The notes: generated by a model not told the origin, from the sequence alone. 64,000 nt of DNA from UBA1952 sp965246855 (GCA_965246855.1 CBDFFP010000002.1:868001-932000), one strand, 5' to 3'. Shown: positions 8,917-17,862, counted from the stretch's first letter. Numbers and translations are program-made.

Positions 8917-9543
8917 TTATTTCCCGGAAACCGACACGTAATTCTCTATCGGCAGCCGCTTGGCAATGGAACGCGCCAGCGTCATTTCATCGGCGTATTC
9001 CAGCTCACCACCAAAAGAAATGCCGCGCGCGATGGTGGTGATTTTCACGTTAAAAGGCGCTACCTGCCGGGCAATGTAATAGACCGTTGTGTCGCCCTCA
9101 ATCGTAGGTGAAAGCGCCATGATGATTTCCTCCGCGTCAGTGGCCTTCACACGCTCGCGCAAGCTTTCAATCTGCAGTTGTTCCGGCCCGATGCCGTCAA
9201 TCGGAGACAATATGCCGCCGAGTACGTGGTAGAGTCCGTGGTACTGATTGGTGGATTCAATCGCAATCACATCGCGCAGGGATTCCACCACGCAAATCTG
9301 CTCTTTCTGGCGGTTGGGCGAGGAACAAATCCCGCACACCTGCGCGTCGGAAACGTTGTGGCAGATGGTGCAGAAAACCACGTCGTTGCGCATCCGGCTA
9401 ATCGCGTTTACGAAAGCGTGGACGTCGCCCTTCTCTTGCTTCAGAAGGTGAAGCACAAGGCGCAGCGCCGTTTTTTTACCGATGCCCGGCAGGCGGGAAA
9501 AAGCGCCTACGGCATCTTCAAGCAGCTTGGAAGGAAAGTTCAA
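8917..9543 (-). CDS. recR: Recombination protein RecR
   Basis: 208 residues: N-terminal helix-hairpin-helix (FSRLPGIGKKTALRLVLHLL), the four-Cys zinc motif (CTICHNVSDAQVCGIC) and a TOPRIM domain (ICVVESLRDVIAIE ... HVLGGILSPIDGIGP), then ALSPTIEGDTTVYYIAR and the C-terminal ARGISFGGELEYADEMTLARSI. RecR works with RecO and RecF in loading RecA at gaps. It ends 10 bases from the stop of the convergent response regulator gene. Confidence 0.95.
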   Translation of the reverse strand: MNFPSKLLEDAVGAFSRLPGIGKKTALRLVLHLLKQEKGDVHAFVNAISRMRNDVVFCTICHNVSDAQVCGICSSPNRQKEQICVVESLRDVIAIESTNQYHGLYHVLGGILSPIDGIGPEQLQIESLRERVKATDAEEIIMALSPTIEGDTTVYYIARQVAPFNVKITTIARGISFGGELEYADEMTLARSIAKRLPIENYVSVSGK

Positions 9544-9639
9544 AAAAAGAAGAGTTTTTTAAAAGGAGATGGAGCCTTTTTGAGGCGCATTAAATAACGC
9601 TTTTCGGGGTGTTTTGTTGGAAAAATGCAGGTTTCCGCC

Positions 9640-10260
9640 TCAATATTTTCCCGGAAATTTCTGAAAGAAAACATCGTCCACCGGCAGCTCAAAGCCCGAA
9701 AGCACACGGCTTTTCAAAACGTCACCTTCTATCAAAGGGCGGCGCGAAACAAACAAATTCTCTTCCAGAAAATAGACATGGCACACCTTCCGTTCCGGGT
9801 CAATAATCCAGTATTCCCGCACGCCGCTTTCCTCATACACTTCGTACTTCAGCTTCATTTCTTTTTTGGAATTTCCGGGAGAGAGAACCTCCACAATCAG
9901 ATCCGGCGCGCCCATGCAGGTACCCCGGTCACTTATCTTATCCGGGTCGCAAATCACGCAAATGTCGGGCTGCAAAATGGTGGTGATGTCCTCGTCTTTT
10001 TTGCTTTTTCGCGGGAAGCACACATCAAACGGCGCTATCATCACCTGACACGGATGTTGTAGCAAGAAGTTGCGCATGGGGCCGTAAATGTTTCCCGAAA
10101 GCTCCTGATGTCCGTACCTCGGCGCAGGACTCATTTTGAAGATTTTGCCGCGTATCAGTTCCACGCGCTCCTCAATCGTCCAGCGCAGATAATCGGCGTA
10201 AGTGTAGAGGCCGGAATAGTTGAAGTCCGGCTCGTTCAGCGTGACTGGTTGCGTTTCCAT
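9640..10260 (-). CDS. Uma2 family (DUF820) putative restriction-endonuclease-fold protein
   Basis: 206 residues with the Uma2/DUF820 pattern: YADYLRWTIEERVELIRGKIFKM at the start, QPDICVICDP, then APDLIVEVLSPGN and YEESGVREYWIIDP, giving the PD-(D/E)xK core (Asp, E-x-hydrophobic, Lys). The biological role of these proteins, common in Bacteroidota and cyanobacteria, is not established. It is monocistronic with a TAATTTCG box upstream. Confidence 0.85.
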   Translation of the reverse strand: METQPVTLNEPDFNYSGLYTYADYLRWTIEERVELIRGKIFKMSPAPRYGHQELSGNIYGPMRNFLLQHPCQVMIAPFDVCFPRKSKKDEDITTILQPDICVICDPDKISDRGTCMGAPDLIVEVLSPGNSKKEMKLKYEVYEESGVREYWIIDPERKVCHVYFLEENLFVSRRPLIEGDVLKSRVLSGFELPVDDVFFQKFPGKY

Positions 10261-10312
10261 GAAGGCTAATTTAAAGCAGAAAATCGGAACGGCCCACCTC
10301 GCTAACAGGGCG

Positions 10313-10320
10313 CGAAATTA
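10313..10320 (-). promoter_or_regulatory. -7 element of the Uma2 gene
   Basis: Minus-strand TAATTTCG, 53 bases 5' of the ATG at 10260; same form as the boxes before the PaaE-like gene and cysS. Confidence 0.4.
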
Positions 10321-10492
10321 GTTAAAAGGTTTTAAAGAAAAATTTGACTGTTTGCGTTTTTTTTTTTTTCATTTAGCGGCCAGAAGGAGAAGCCGTTTAT
10401 CAGGGCCCGATACACTTTTTTCTTTCTGCGGATTTTGCCGAACACCGCTCTCCCAAAGTAGGCATCACCAAACAGAACAAGTTTTCAAAACC

Positions 10493-11344
10493 ATGAAAAA
10501 ACTTCGCTTCTCCGTCGGGGCTATCGCCATTCTTATCCTTGGCTTTTATGCCTGTAAAAAAGAATCTGCAAGCCAATCTACAGCTCCCAACAAAGTCCCT
10601 TCTAAAGGTGCATTGGCGCGAAACACTGCAGGTAACCCATTGGATTACCTTGGCGCTATCCATAATCAGTATCTGGATGCTGTAGGCGGGCAACCAGATT
10701 TCCGTAGCATGTCCTCACAGGACAGGTATGATCTATGGGTGAACTTCAACAGTACTGCTCTGCCGGGAGTAAGTATGAGCTATGAAGAATTCACGGAGAT
10801 AGGACAAGAGGCTTTCGCGCCCGTTCCTGCGTCTTTCTCCGTATTAGAGAGCCTTAGCCAGCAAGGTGTGCCTTCGGATGCCATACAAGACCTTCAAGCA
10901 TTGTTCAATACAGTCGGCTTTAGGGCAGACATGACCGCAGGCGGCATCCTAACTATTTCAGAAGCCGTTGCCACTACAGAAAACTGGGAGGATAGCGTAA
11001 TGGCGAAATACGGTATGCCGCCTGCCGACGCAAGTAAAGAGATTTCTCTTAATACCGATGCCGGAAAAGCGGCTTGGCTCTTGGGCACTGCTGCTATTTT
11101 GAAAAGCAGCTATGCTTATTGGATGGCGGTGGAAGCCAATCCTCAAAGCCCTTGGTATGTAGCGATGCCTCCTAATGGCGGAAACACTTGGGGAGAGCCT
11201 GCTATGCGGCCCCTGCGCGAGATTTGGGCGGATATCAAGGGCTGGTGTAGACAAGTAAAAGTTGATGCAAGCCTGGGACTTTCTGTGGACCTTGGGCGGG
11301 CGGCGGCATCGGCTGAGCTTGCTTCTAATGACGCTGCAATGTGA
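10493..11344 (+). CDS. Lipoprotein of unknown function
   Basis: 283 residues. MKKLRFSVGAIAILILGFYAC is a lipoprotein signal (Cys at 21) followed by KKESAS. The body is soluble with no recognised domain; the last 80 residues are rich in Ala, Gly and aromatic residues (SYAYWMAVEANPQSPWYVAM) and end RAAASAELASNDAAM. The ATG at 10493 follows AAAACC and is the only start that gives a signal. The following gene starts 10 bases later, so the two are probably cotranscribed. Confidence 0.7.
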   Translation: MKKLRFSVGAIAILILGFYACKKESASQSTAPNKVPSKGALARNTAGNPLDYLGAIHNQYLDAVGGQPDFRSMSSQDRYDLWVNFNSTALPGVSMSYEEFTEIGQEAFAPVPASFSVLESLSQQGVPSDAIQDLQALFNTVGFRADMTAGGILTISEAVATTENWEDSVMAKYGMPPADASKEISLNTDAGKAAWLLGTAAILKSSYAYWMAVEANPQSPWYVAMPPNGGNTWGEPAMRPLREIWADIKGWCRQVKVDASLGLSVDLGRAAASAELASNDAAM

Positions 11345-11354
11345 TCATAGGAGT

Positions 11355-12368
11355 ATGAAATCATCAACTTACAAACAGTGTATCCAGTATAAGAAATTTT
11401 TCTTTTTCTTGTACTGGATACTGTTTTTTTTATGCCAAAGTTCAGCCGTTATTTCTCAAGATACTCTTTCTTTAAAAGAAGTAGTAACGACAGCTCAAAA
11501 AGTAAATATATCCCGGATAGTAGATTCTATTAAAAATGGCTTATTCGATAAATACACTATTCCCTCTTGTGCAAGGATAAAAAGCACGGTGAGTCTAGTA
11601 GGATTGGATACTACGTACTACTTATTATCCGACTCATTTTATATGAACTATTTTACAACTTACAAAGGTTGGAAATATGAAGGGTACGTCTTCTCTTACC
11701 CAATAGGCAAAAGACCTATTCCCCAAATCGACAACACCGAAAAGAAACAGAGAATGCGTGGTGTGAGCGTGTTTTATTCTATTCTTGAAAATCCAACAAA
11801 AAGCATTTTGACCTATTTAGATAGATACAGAGACCAAGAAGGTTATTTCTTTTATGAACAAGATACTTCCGGTGGACATATAAATTTATTATGGTTTACG
11901 GATAGAAAAATAATATGGAACAAACAAAATGAGGGCATAAAAGAAGATAGAGATACCCCAACTGTAGTTGTTGATTTCTATTATCTAATTATAAACAGAC
12001 AAAATTGGACTCCCATGTTTGTCCAAAACGGCGCTATTGAAATATCCACAGCGCAATATGAAAACTCCAAAAACTCCTTTGCCACATCAATGCATACATT
12101 AGACTCGGCTTTAAAAGAAAAATCCGTGAACCAATTAATTATCACTTCTCGTTTTGAATTAAACAGCAATGGGCATGCGCAATTAAAATCATATGAAGTA
12201 AGTGATAATTTCTCTCCTATTAGCTTTGGCTCTAAACTACTAGGACGTGTCCCTAATCCAGAGCATTCGACATGGCGCTTAAAAATAGAAGACTTTCATG
12301 AGATGGATTCACCCCAGATTGATTTGCATAATATAATTTTTGATTATTATCATTCGAAGTTAAAATAA
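11355..12368 (+). CDS. Secreted protein of unknown function, AT-rich gene
   Basis: 337 residues with an N-terminal hydrophobic signal (FFFFLYWILFFLCQSSAVISQ), so probably periplasmic or outer-membrane. It is rich in Tyr, Asn, Lys and Ile, and no domain was recognised. The gene is clearly more AT-rich than its neighbours, which suggests more recent acquisition. It follows the lipoprotein gene by 10 bases, and its stop lies inside the palindrome at 12357-12398. The ATG at 11355 is chosen over upstream in-frame codons that overlap the previous gene. Confidence 0.7.
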   Translation: MKSSTYKQCIQYKKFFFFLYWILFFLCQSSAVISQDTLSLKEVVTTAQKVNISRIVDSIKNGLFDKYTIPSCARIKSTVSLVGLDTTYYLLSDSFYMNYFTTYKGWKYEGYVFSYPIGKRPIPQIDNTEKKQRMRGVSVFYSILENPTKSILTYLDRYRDQEGYFFYEQDTSGGHINLLWFTDRKIIWNKQNEGIKEDRDTPTVVVDFYYLIINRQNWTPMFVQNGAIEISTAQYENSKNSFATSMHTLDSALKEKSVNQLIITSRFELNSNGHAQLKSYEVSDNFSPISFGSKLLGRVPNPEHSTWRLKIEDFHEMDSPQIDLHNIIFDYYHSKLK

Positions 12369-12398
12369 ATTCTTAAAATTAAGAATTTATTTTAACTT
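12357..12398. terminator. Perfect AT-rich palindrome shared by two convergent genes
   Basis: Twenty-base perfect arms around an AA loop. The stop codons of both flanking genes (12366-12368 on plus, 12387-12389 on minus) lie inside it, so the palindrome encodes the last codons of both. It should act as a bidirectional terminator. Confidence 0.75.
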
Positions 12399-12713
12399 CT
12401 TGTTTTCCTTGTGCCGCGTCGCGTCCCGTTGGGTCTTCTTTTGGATATTCTTCTCCAACGCTTCCGTCAGGTTCACGCCCGTTTGATTGGCCAGCGCAAG
12501 CAACACCCACAGCACGTCGGCCATCTCGTCGGCAATCTCCTTTCCCTCGTCAGAAGGCTTGCTGCTTTGCTCGCCGTAGCGGCGCACCACCAGCCGCGAA
12601 AGCTCGCCCACTTCTTCCATCAAAATCCCTAAGTTGGTCAGCTCGCCAAAATAGCGCACGCCAATCGTGCGTATCCAATTATCCACCTCGGTTTGGGCTT
12701 GTTCTAAAGTCAT
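12387..12713 (-). CDS. MazG-like nucleotide pyrophosphohydrolase
   Basis: 108 residues in an all-alpha NTP pyrophosphatase fold. The metal-binding pattern is present: LMEEVGELSRLV (ExxE) and EIADEMADVLWVLLALAN (ExxxD). Such proteins hydrolyse (d)NTPs to monophosphates and are thought to clear aberrant nucleotides. The Lys-rich C-terminal tail (KETQRD... HKENKKLK) lies partly in the shared terminator palindrome. The PaaE-like gene lies upstream on the same strand, 50 bases away. Confidence 0.88.
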   Translation of the reverse strand: MTLEQAQTEVDNWIRTIGVRYFGELTNLGILMEEVGELSRLVVRRYGEQSSKPSDEGKEIADEMADVLWVLLALANQTGVNLTEALEKNIQKKTQRDATRHKENKKLK

Positions 12714-12724
12714 GTTTCACGGGG

Positions 12725-12757
12725 TCATGAACTCATGAAGCATGAATTCATGAAACA
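12725..12757. repeat. Short CATGAA tandem motif between genes
   Basis: Four or five imperfect copies of (T)CATGAA(C/G/T) fill the gap between the MazG-like and PaaE-like genes. A similar CATGAC/CTATGAC cluster fills the gap at 62297-62353. Confidence 0.5.
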
Positions 12758-12763
12758 TCGTTT

Positions 12764-13849
12764 TTACCGTTGGTCAAAATCCACCGCTACAAACGGCGTG
12801 CGGGGATGGCTCTGGCAGGTCAGCACAAAGCCCTTCGCAATCTCGTCTTTCTCCAGGCCGTAGGAAAATTCCATTTCCACTTCGCCTTCCGTCAGGCGCG
12901 CGCGACACGTCGCGCACACGCCGCCTTTGCAGGCATACGGCAAATCCGCGCCCGCCCGCAACGCCGCGTCCAGAATGTTATCGCCGCCATACGCGAGGTT
13001 TAATTCCGTTGTCAGTCCGTCAATCGTGATGCGCACCCGACTTTGAGCCGCAGCCGCTTCTTGCGAAAGCACAACGGGTTTCTCCTTGCGGAAAGCAGTG
13101 GCCGCGCCTGTGGCGGTGAACAGTTCAAAGTGAATGCGGTCATCAGAAAGTCCAGCGGTTTGCAACGCCTCGCGCGCGGATAAAATCATCTCTTCCGGCC
13201 CGCAGATAAACGCTTCGTCCAGCGTTTTGGGATTCACCAGTGTGCGGAGAAAAGACGTTACTTTCTCCCCGTTTATCCGGCCATGAAAAAGCGGTACGTC
13301 CATGGCCTCGCGACTCAAAACATGGTAAATGCGCAGCCGCTGCATAAAAGTATTTTTCAGTCCTTCCAGCGCCTCGCGAAACAGAATGCCGCCGCGATTC
13401 CGGTTGCCGTAAATCAAGGTGAAAGAACTGCCCGGTTCCGTGTTCAAAACCTCTGTAATCAGGGACAGAACCGGCGTAATGCCCGAACCTGCCGCAATGG
13501 CGAGGTACTGTTTGTGCGCCTTCTGCGGGTGCCGAACCGTGAAGCGGCCATCGGGCGGCATCACTTCAATCGTGTCGCCTTCTTTAAGGTGAACATTCGC
13601 CCACGAAGAGAATTTCCCATCGGCCACTTGCTTAATGGCCACGCGCAATTCGCCGTTTGTGGGCGCGGAGCAAATGGAGTAGGAACGGCGCACTTCTTCA
13701 CCGTCGATGTGGGCGCGGAGCGTGAGGTATTGCCCGGCCTTAAAGCGAAATGCCTCTGCCGCTTCGGGCGGAATGCCAAACACCACCGATACACAATCGG
13801 AAAGTTCTCGGCGCACTTGCAGCACCGGAAGCGGATAAAAGCGGGTCAT
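12764..13849 (-). CDS. PaaE-like ferredoxin/FAD oxidoreductase
   Basis: 361 residues: FAD-binding domain (RRSYSICSAP, FAD motif RxYS), NAD(P)-binding domain (AGSGITPVLSLI, CGPEEMI) and a C-terminal plant-type [2Fe-2S] ferredoxin domain (CKGGVCATCRAR plus a later Cys in LTCQSH). This is the architecture of the reductase subunit of phenylacetyl-CoA epoxidase (PaaE/PaaK). No paaABCD genes are present, so it may serve another oxygenase or desaturase. A TAATTTCG box lies upstream. Confidence 0.85.
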   Translation of the reverse strand: MTRFYPLPVLQVRRELSDCVSVVFGIPPEAAEAFRFKAGQYLTLRAHIDGEEVRRSYSICSAPTNGELRVAIKQVADGKFSSWANVHLKEGDTIEVMPPDGRFTVRHPQKAHKQYLAIAAGSGITPVLSLITEVLNTEPGSSFTLIYGNRNRGGILFREALEGLKNTFMQRLRIYHVLSREAMDVPLFHGRINGEKVTSFLRTLVNPKTLDEAFICGPEEMILSAREALQTAGLSDDRIHFELFTATGAATAFRKEKPVVLSQEAAAAQSRVRITIDGLTTELNLAYGGDNILDAALRAGADLPYACKGGVCATCRARLTEGEVEMEFSYGLEKDEIAKGFVLTCQSHPRTPFVAVDFDQR

Positions 13850-13871
13850 TCGTTGTCTTTAAAAAGTCGGG

Positions 13872-13879
13872 CGAAATTA
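13872..13879 (-). promoter_or_regulatory. -7 element of the PaaE-like gene
   Basis: Minus-strand TAATTTCG, 23 bases from the ATG at 13849. Confidence 0.45.
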
Positions 13880-13969
13880 CGGGTGCCTGCGTGGTTGTTT
13901 CTGTAAGGGCTACCCTTGTGTTCGCCCTTGAAAATCCCGTGACATTGTCTTTTGCTTCGTTCCACAATT

Positions 13970-13991
13970 GGGCGACCACGCAGGGTCGCCC
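13970..13991. repeat. REP-like hairpin, GGGCGACC family
   Basis: Perfect 8-base arms (GGGCGACC / GGTCGCCC) followed by CCTAC. Relatives lie at 29796-29818 and 53080-53101. Here the trailing CTAC merges into the -7 element of the M28 peptidase gene. Confidence 0.7.
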
Positions 13992-13992
13992 C

Positions 13993-14000
13993 TACCTTCG
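13993..14000 (+). promoter_or_regulatory. -7 element of the M28 peptidase gene
   Basis: TACCTTCG, only 6 bases before the ATG at 14006, which would make an almost leaderless transcript. It overlaps the 3' edge of the REP-like hairpin. Confidence 0.4.
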
Positions 14001-14005
14001 CCCCT

Positions 14006-15583
14006 ATGAAAAAAAGCGTTTTCGCGCTCTTGGGAATCCTTCTTTTAGCACACACCGCGCAAGCGCAGGGCGGCGCTTTTGTGTTTGAAATGCAGATGCT
14101 GAAAAGAGACATCAACTACCTCGCTTCCGACGCATTGGAAGGCCGCCGGACGGGCACCAAAGGCGAAGAATTGGCGCGGCAGTATCTGGAGAAACGCTAC
14201 GCGCAAATGGACATTCCGGCGTGGAAAAAAAGCTACACGCAGCCGTTTACGTTTGTAGTGGGAAAAGAAGTTTCGGGCGGGAATTTCCTTTCCATTAACG
14301 GCAAAAAACTGACGGATACAAGCCGGTATTTTCCGTTGCCGTGGTCGGGAAACGGCGAAGCCGGAAGCTATGAAGTGTTACCGCTTTTCAAGGATACAGC
14401 GGACATTTCCAATCCGCATTTTGAGTGGGCAAAAGCGGCCTACGAGCGCGCGCAGGAAGCTGCGAAAAAAAGCGTGAAAGGCATTGTTTTTACAGCACCC
14501 GAAAGCGCGAAAGAAACCGTGCATTTCAATCCTAAATCAGAACTGGAATCTCTTCAAATTCCCGTGGCCGTTTACTTCACCGAAAGTGAATTTCTGCCCA
14601 CCAAAACAGACCGGCTTCTCGTAGAATTAAAGAAGAAAGAAGCGCCCGCTGCAAACTTCGCCGCGTACCTGAATCACGGCGCGAAATACACGATTATCAT
14701 CGGCGCCCACTATGACCATCTGGGCTACGGCGAAGACGGAAACAGCCTTCTGGCCAACGCCGAAAAACTCCACCAAATCCACAACGGTGCCGATGACAAT
14801 GCGTCGGGCACGGCGGGCTTGATGATGCTGGCGCAGCGCATCCGCAACGAGGGCAAGAAGAACTATAACTACCTCTTCCTGCACTTCAGCGGCGAAGAAC
14901 TGGGCCTGCTTGGTTCCAAAGCTTTCGTGAAACAATACGGCCTGGACAGCACCAACACAGCGGCGATGATCAATCTGGACATGATTGGAAGGCTCTCTGA
15001 CAGCACCCGCGCGCTGCAAATTGGGGGCGTAGGGACGTCGCCGGCGTGGGCTTCTTTGTTGCCAAAAACGGGTTACAAAATCGCGTTGGATTCTTCCGGC
15101 ATCGGGCCGAGCGATCACACTTCTTTTTACACGGCGGGCATCCCGGTTTTGTTCTTTTTCACCGGCGCACACAGCGACTACCACAAGCCCACGGACGACG
15201 CGGATAAAATCAATTACCCCGGCATCCACGACATCATCGCCACGCTGGACACGATGCTGCAGAAGATGGATAAAGAGCCGAAGCCGCGCTTCACCGCCAC
15301 AAAGCAATCGGCAGCCGGACGGGTACGTTTTAAAGTCACACTCGGCATCCTGCCCGACTATTCTTTTGGCGAAAGTGGCGTAAAGGTAGACGGCGTGACC
15401 GAAGACCGTCCGGCGGCGAATGCGGGCGTGAAAGCAGGCGACATCATCATCCAACTCGGCGACCAGAAAATCGGCGGAATGCAGAGTTATATGGAAGCCC
15501 TCAGCGGCCTGAAAGCCGGGCAAACCGTACCGCTCGTGGTGCTGCGCGGCGGTACGCCTGTCATGCTCTCGGCGACGTTTTAA
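14006..15583 (+). CDS. M28 family metallopeptidase with C-terminal PDZ domain
   Basis: 525 residues. Signal peptide MKKSVFALLGILLLAHTAQAQ; a domain rich in Lys and aromatics; then the M28 zinc-peptidase core with GAHYDHLGY (His ligand), NGADDNASGTA (bridging Asp), SGEELGLLGS (catalytic Glu, Glu ligand), NLDMIGR (Asp) and SDHTSFY (His). A C-terminal PDZ domain (about 440-525: GVTEDRPAANAGVKAGDIII) follows. It is probably a periplasmic or secreted aminopeptidase. The next gene (outer-membrane barrel) starts 50 bases later on the same strand. Confidence 0.92.
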   Translation: MKKSVFALLGILLLAHTAQAQGGAFVFEMQMLKRDINYLASDALEGRRTGTKGEELARQYLEKRYAQMDIPAWKKSYTQPFTFVVGKEVSGGNFLSINGKKLTDTSRYFPLPWSGNGEAGSYEVLPLFKDTADISNPHFEWAKAAYERAQEAAKKSVKGIVFTAPESAKETVHFNPKSELESLQIPVAVYFTESEFLPTKTDRLLVELKKKEAPAANFAAYLNHGAKYTIIIGAHYDHLGYGEDGNSLLANAEKLHQIHNGADDNASGTAGLMMLAQRIRNEGKKNYNYLFLHFSGEELGLLGSKAFVKQYGLDSTNTAAMINLDMIGRLSDSTRALQIGGVGTSPAWASLLPKTGYKIALDSSGIGPSDHTSFYTAGIPVLFFFTGAHSDYHKPTDDADKINYPGIHDIIATLDTMLQKMDKEPKPRFTATKQSAAGRVRFKVTLGILPDYSFGESGVKVDGVTEDRPAANAGVKAGDIIIQLGDQKIGGMQSYMEALSGLKAGQTVPLVVLRGGTPVMLSATF

Positions 15584-15633
15584 CGATTTTGCGCCTTCCA
15601 TTTTCCCGGTGGTTCCCGCATCTTTGCGCCCCA

Positions 15634-16353
15634 ATGCTTTTTCGTAATCTCTCCCTGCGTGCTTCGCTGCTTTTGTTGGCGATGAGTTTTCTTTCCCTTC
15701 AAGGCTTTTCCCAAACCCCGGAAACGCCCGCGCAGCAAACCGCTAAAAAGCCAAGCCGCGATTTTGTGATGATGCAATTCACCTACGACGGCTGGGCCAA
15801 CAAACCCGACAGCGTGAAAGTGGGCGGCTTCAGCCGGGGCTTCAACATGTACCTGTGCTACGATTTCCCAATTAAAACCTCGCATTTCTCCTTTGCCACC
15901 GGCATTGGCATTGGCACGTCGAGCATGTTTTTTCAGGACGGGCAGCAACTGGTGCTGACGGATAGTGGACAGAAGGCCGCGCACTTCGTTCCACAGCGCG
16001 AGAAATATAGTAAATTCAAGCTGATGACCGCGTATATGGAAGCGCCTTTTGAGCTGCGCTTCTTTGCCAACAAAGAGAATCGGAACCGGGGGTTTAAAAT
16101 GGCCATCGGTGCGCGTGTGGGATACCTACTCGCCGCCCATACCAAAGGCAACCGCACGGAAAACGGCGCGAATCTGACGGAGAAAGTGCAGTCCAAAGAG
16201 TTTTTGAACAAATGGCGTTTCGGGGCGACGGCGCGAATCGGCTACGGCAATTTCTCGCTGTTCGGGGCGTATAGCTTCAACAATGTTTTCCAGGACGGCC
16301 TCGGCCCGGCGGTAGTTCCGTATTCCATCGGGATTTGCCTGACGGGATTATAG
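15634..16353 (+). CDS. Outer-membrane beta-barrel protein, PorT-like
   Basis: 239 residues with a signal peptide (LLLLAMSFLSLQGFSQ). Alternating hydrophobic strands and glycine/aromatic-rich turns (GFNMYLCYDFPI, FATGIGIGTSSMFF, KMAIGARVGYLL, ATARIGYGNFSLFGAYSF) end in a terminal hydrophobic strand (YSIGICLTGL). This matches small Bacteroidota OMP beta-barrels (porin family/OMP_b-brl_2). It follows the M28 peptidase and converges with ribonuclease Z. Confidence 0.75.
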   Translation: MLFRNLSLRASLLLLAMSFLSLQGFSQTPETPAQQTAKKPSRDFVMMQFTYDGWANKPDSVKVGGFSRGFNMYLCYDFPIKTSHFSFATGIGIGTSSMFFQDGQQLVLTDSGQKAAHFVPQREKYSKFKLMTAYMEAPFELRFFANKENRNRGFKMAIGARVGYLLAAHTKGNRTENGANLTEKVQSKEFLNKWRFGATARIGYGNFSLFGAYSFNNVFQDGLGPAVVPYSIGICLTGL

Positions 16354-16407
16354 AAGATGTCCGACTTGGAAAGAAGATGCCCAAATTGGGCGTCCCTACC
16401 AAAATAC

Positions 16408-17313
16408 TTAAACCTCGTAGCTATCTCCCTCTGCCGTAGCGGTTACGTTGGAGAAGACTTCTGCCGCCTCTTCTGCAAAGGGCGAAACATCCGGGTAGCG
16501 GGAAGAGTAATGACCCAAGAGCAGCTTTTTCACACCTGCTTTTTGCGCCAGCGCCGCCGCCTGTTTTGCGGTGCTGTGATAGCGGAGAATGGCTTTTTCC
16601 ACGTCTTCTTCTAAATAAGTGCTTTCGTGGTAGAGGATATCCACGCCGCGAATGCTTTCCAAAAAAGAATCCGTGTAGCGCGTGTCGGCGCAGTAGGCAT
16701 AGGTGTGTGGCGCGGGGCCGTCTTCCGTCAGCGACAGCGCGGGAATCACTGTTCCGTCTTCGTGCACGAAATCTTCTCCGGCTTTCAAATGGCTGTAAAA
16801 AGAAACCGGCACACCTGCCTCCACCGCTTTCTCCACCAATAATTTCCGGCCTTTGGATTTTTCGTTTACGCGGAAACCATAGCACGCAATGCGATGCTCT
16901 ACCGGAAACGCGTGAACCGAAAATTCCGCGTTGTCCACCAGCTTTTCGCCTTCGGGCGCAATGGCCGTGAACTTCACTTCGTAGCCGTAAGGGTGGCCGC
17001 CAGCCATTTCTTTCAGAAAAAGCAGGAATTCCCCCAAAGCCGCCGGGCCAAACACATAAATCGGCGCGGTGCGACCCAGCAAACTCATGGAGTTGAGCAG
17101 GCCCGGCAAGCCGAGATAGTGATCGCCGTGCAGGTGGGAGATAAAGATGTGGGACAGCTTGCGCCACTTTATTCCGAAGCGCGCCATTTGCATTTGCGTG
17201 CCTTCGCCACAATCCAGCATCAGGTCGCTCGTGGTGAGGCTGAGGAACTGCGAAGTGGGGTGGCGGTCGTAGGCCGGCAGGGCGGAATTGTTTCCCAGAA
17301 TGGTGAGCTTCAC
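16408..17313 (-). CDS. rnz: Ribonuclease Z
   Basis: 301 residues, metallo-beta-lactamase fold with the HxHxDH motif (SHLHGDHYLGLPG), LDCGEGTQ, a later His in VEHRIACYGF and the C-terminal YHSTAKQAA and LGHYSSRY. It processes the 3' end of tRNA precursors. The start is a GTG (17311-17313) that overlaps the TGA stop of the upstream STAS gene (GTGA), so the two are probably translationally coupled. Confidence 0.93.
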   Translation of the reverse strand: MKLTILGNNSALPAYDRHPTSQFLSLTTSDLMLDCGEGTQMQMARFGIKWRKLSHIFISHLHGDHYLGLPGLLNSMSLLGRTAPIYVFGPAALGEFLLFLKEMAGGHPYGYEVKFTAIAPEGEKLVDNAEFSVHAFPVEHRIACYGFRVNEKSKGRKLLVEKAVEAGVPVSFYSHLKAGEDFVHEDGTVIPALSLTEDGPAPHTYAYCADTRYTDSFLESIRGVDILYHESTYLEEDVEKAILRYHSTAKQAAALAQKAGVKKLLLGHYSSRYPDVSPFAEEAAEVFSNVTATAEGDSYEV

Positions 17314-17705
17314 GATTCGTCTTCGTTGAAAAGGTCGCGCTCCAGAAGCTCCATGTTCACCATGTCTATCGCTTCTTGCAGCGTGGGCGTAATGTTGAGG
17401 ATGTGGTGTAAATCTTCGCGCTTTATCTGCTGGAGCAGGGCGGGGCCAATGCCGGTGAAGATAAGCGAGCCGGACGCGGTGTACACGTCTTCGTGCAGCA
17501 GGGCGAATTTCTCAAAAACGCTTTCCGCGTCCGTAGCTTCGGCATCGGGCAGGCCGGAAAAATCCACGATAAAGCGCGGCGCTTCGGCGGTGTATTGTTG
17601 CGCACGGCATTGCTGAAAAAGCCCGTCCGCCATAGTGGCACTTAAAGCTTCGCCTTCTGGCAAAATGCGGGTGTAAGAGGCGTTGGTATCAATTTTGAAC
17701 TTCAT
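17310..17705 (-). CDS. STAS-domain protein, anti-sigma-factor-antagonist-like
   Basis: 131 residues (ATG 17705; the frame opens three codons earlier). FIVDFSGLPDAEATDAESVFEKF near the middle resembles the STAS motif where the phosphorylatable Ser/Thr sits in SpoIIAA-like proteins, and LIFTGIGPALLQQI is the following strand and helix. No kinase or sigma factor gene is near. The 4-base overlap with rnz indicates a joint transcript. The assignment rests on fold-like pattern and is moderate. Confidence 0.65.
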   Translation of the reverse strand: MKFKIDTNASYTRILPEGEALSATMADGLFQQCRAQQYTAEAPRFIVDFSGLPDAEATDAESVFEKFALLHEDVYTASGSLIFTGIGPALLQQIKREDLHHILNITPTLQEAIDMVNMELLERDLFNEDES

Positions 17706-17862
17706 GAGGAGCAAAAGAAATCTTTTAGATAAAGAGCAGCATCCTTTTTTTCTTAAAAATCCCGCCGCACAAAAGCGCCCGTGGGTCTTACCGAAAACTT
17801 AAATGTCCGCTTTCTGTTTTAAAGAAAAGTGCTTTTCTCTAAAAAACAAAGAACTTCCGATA

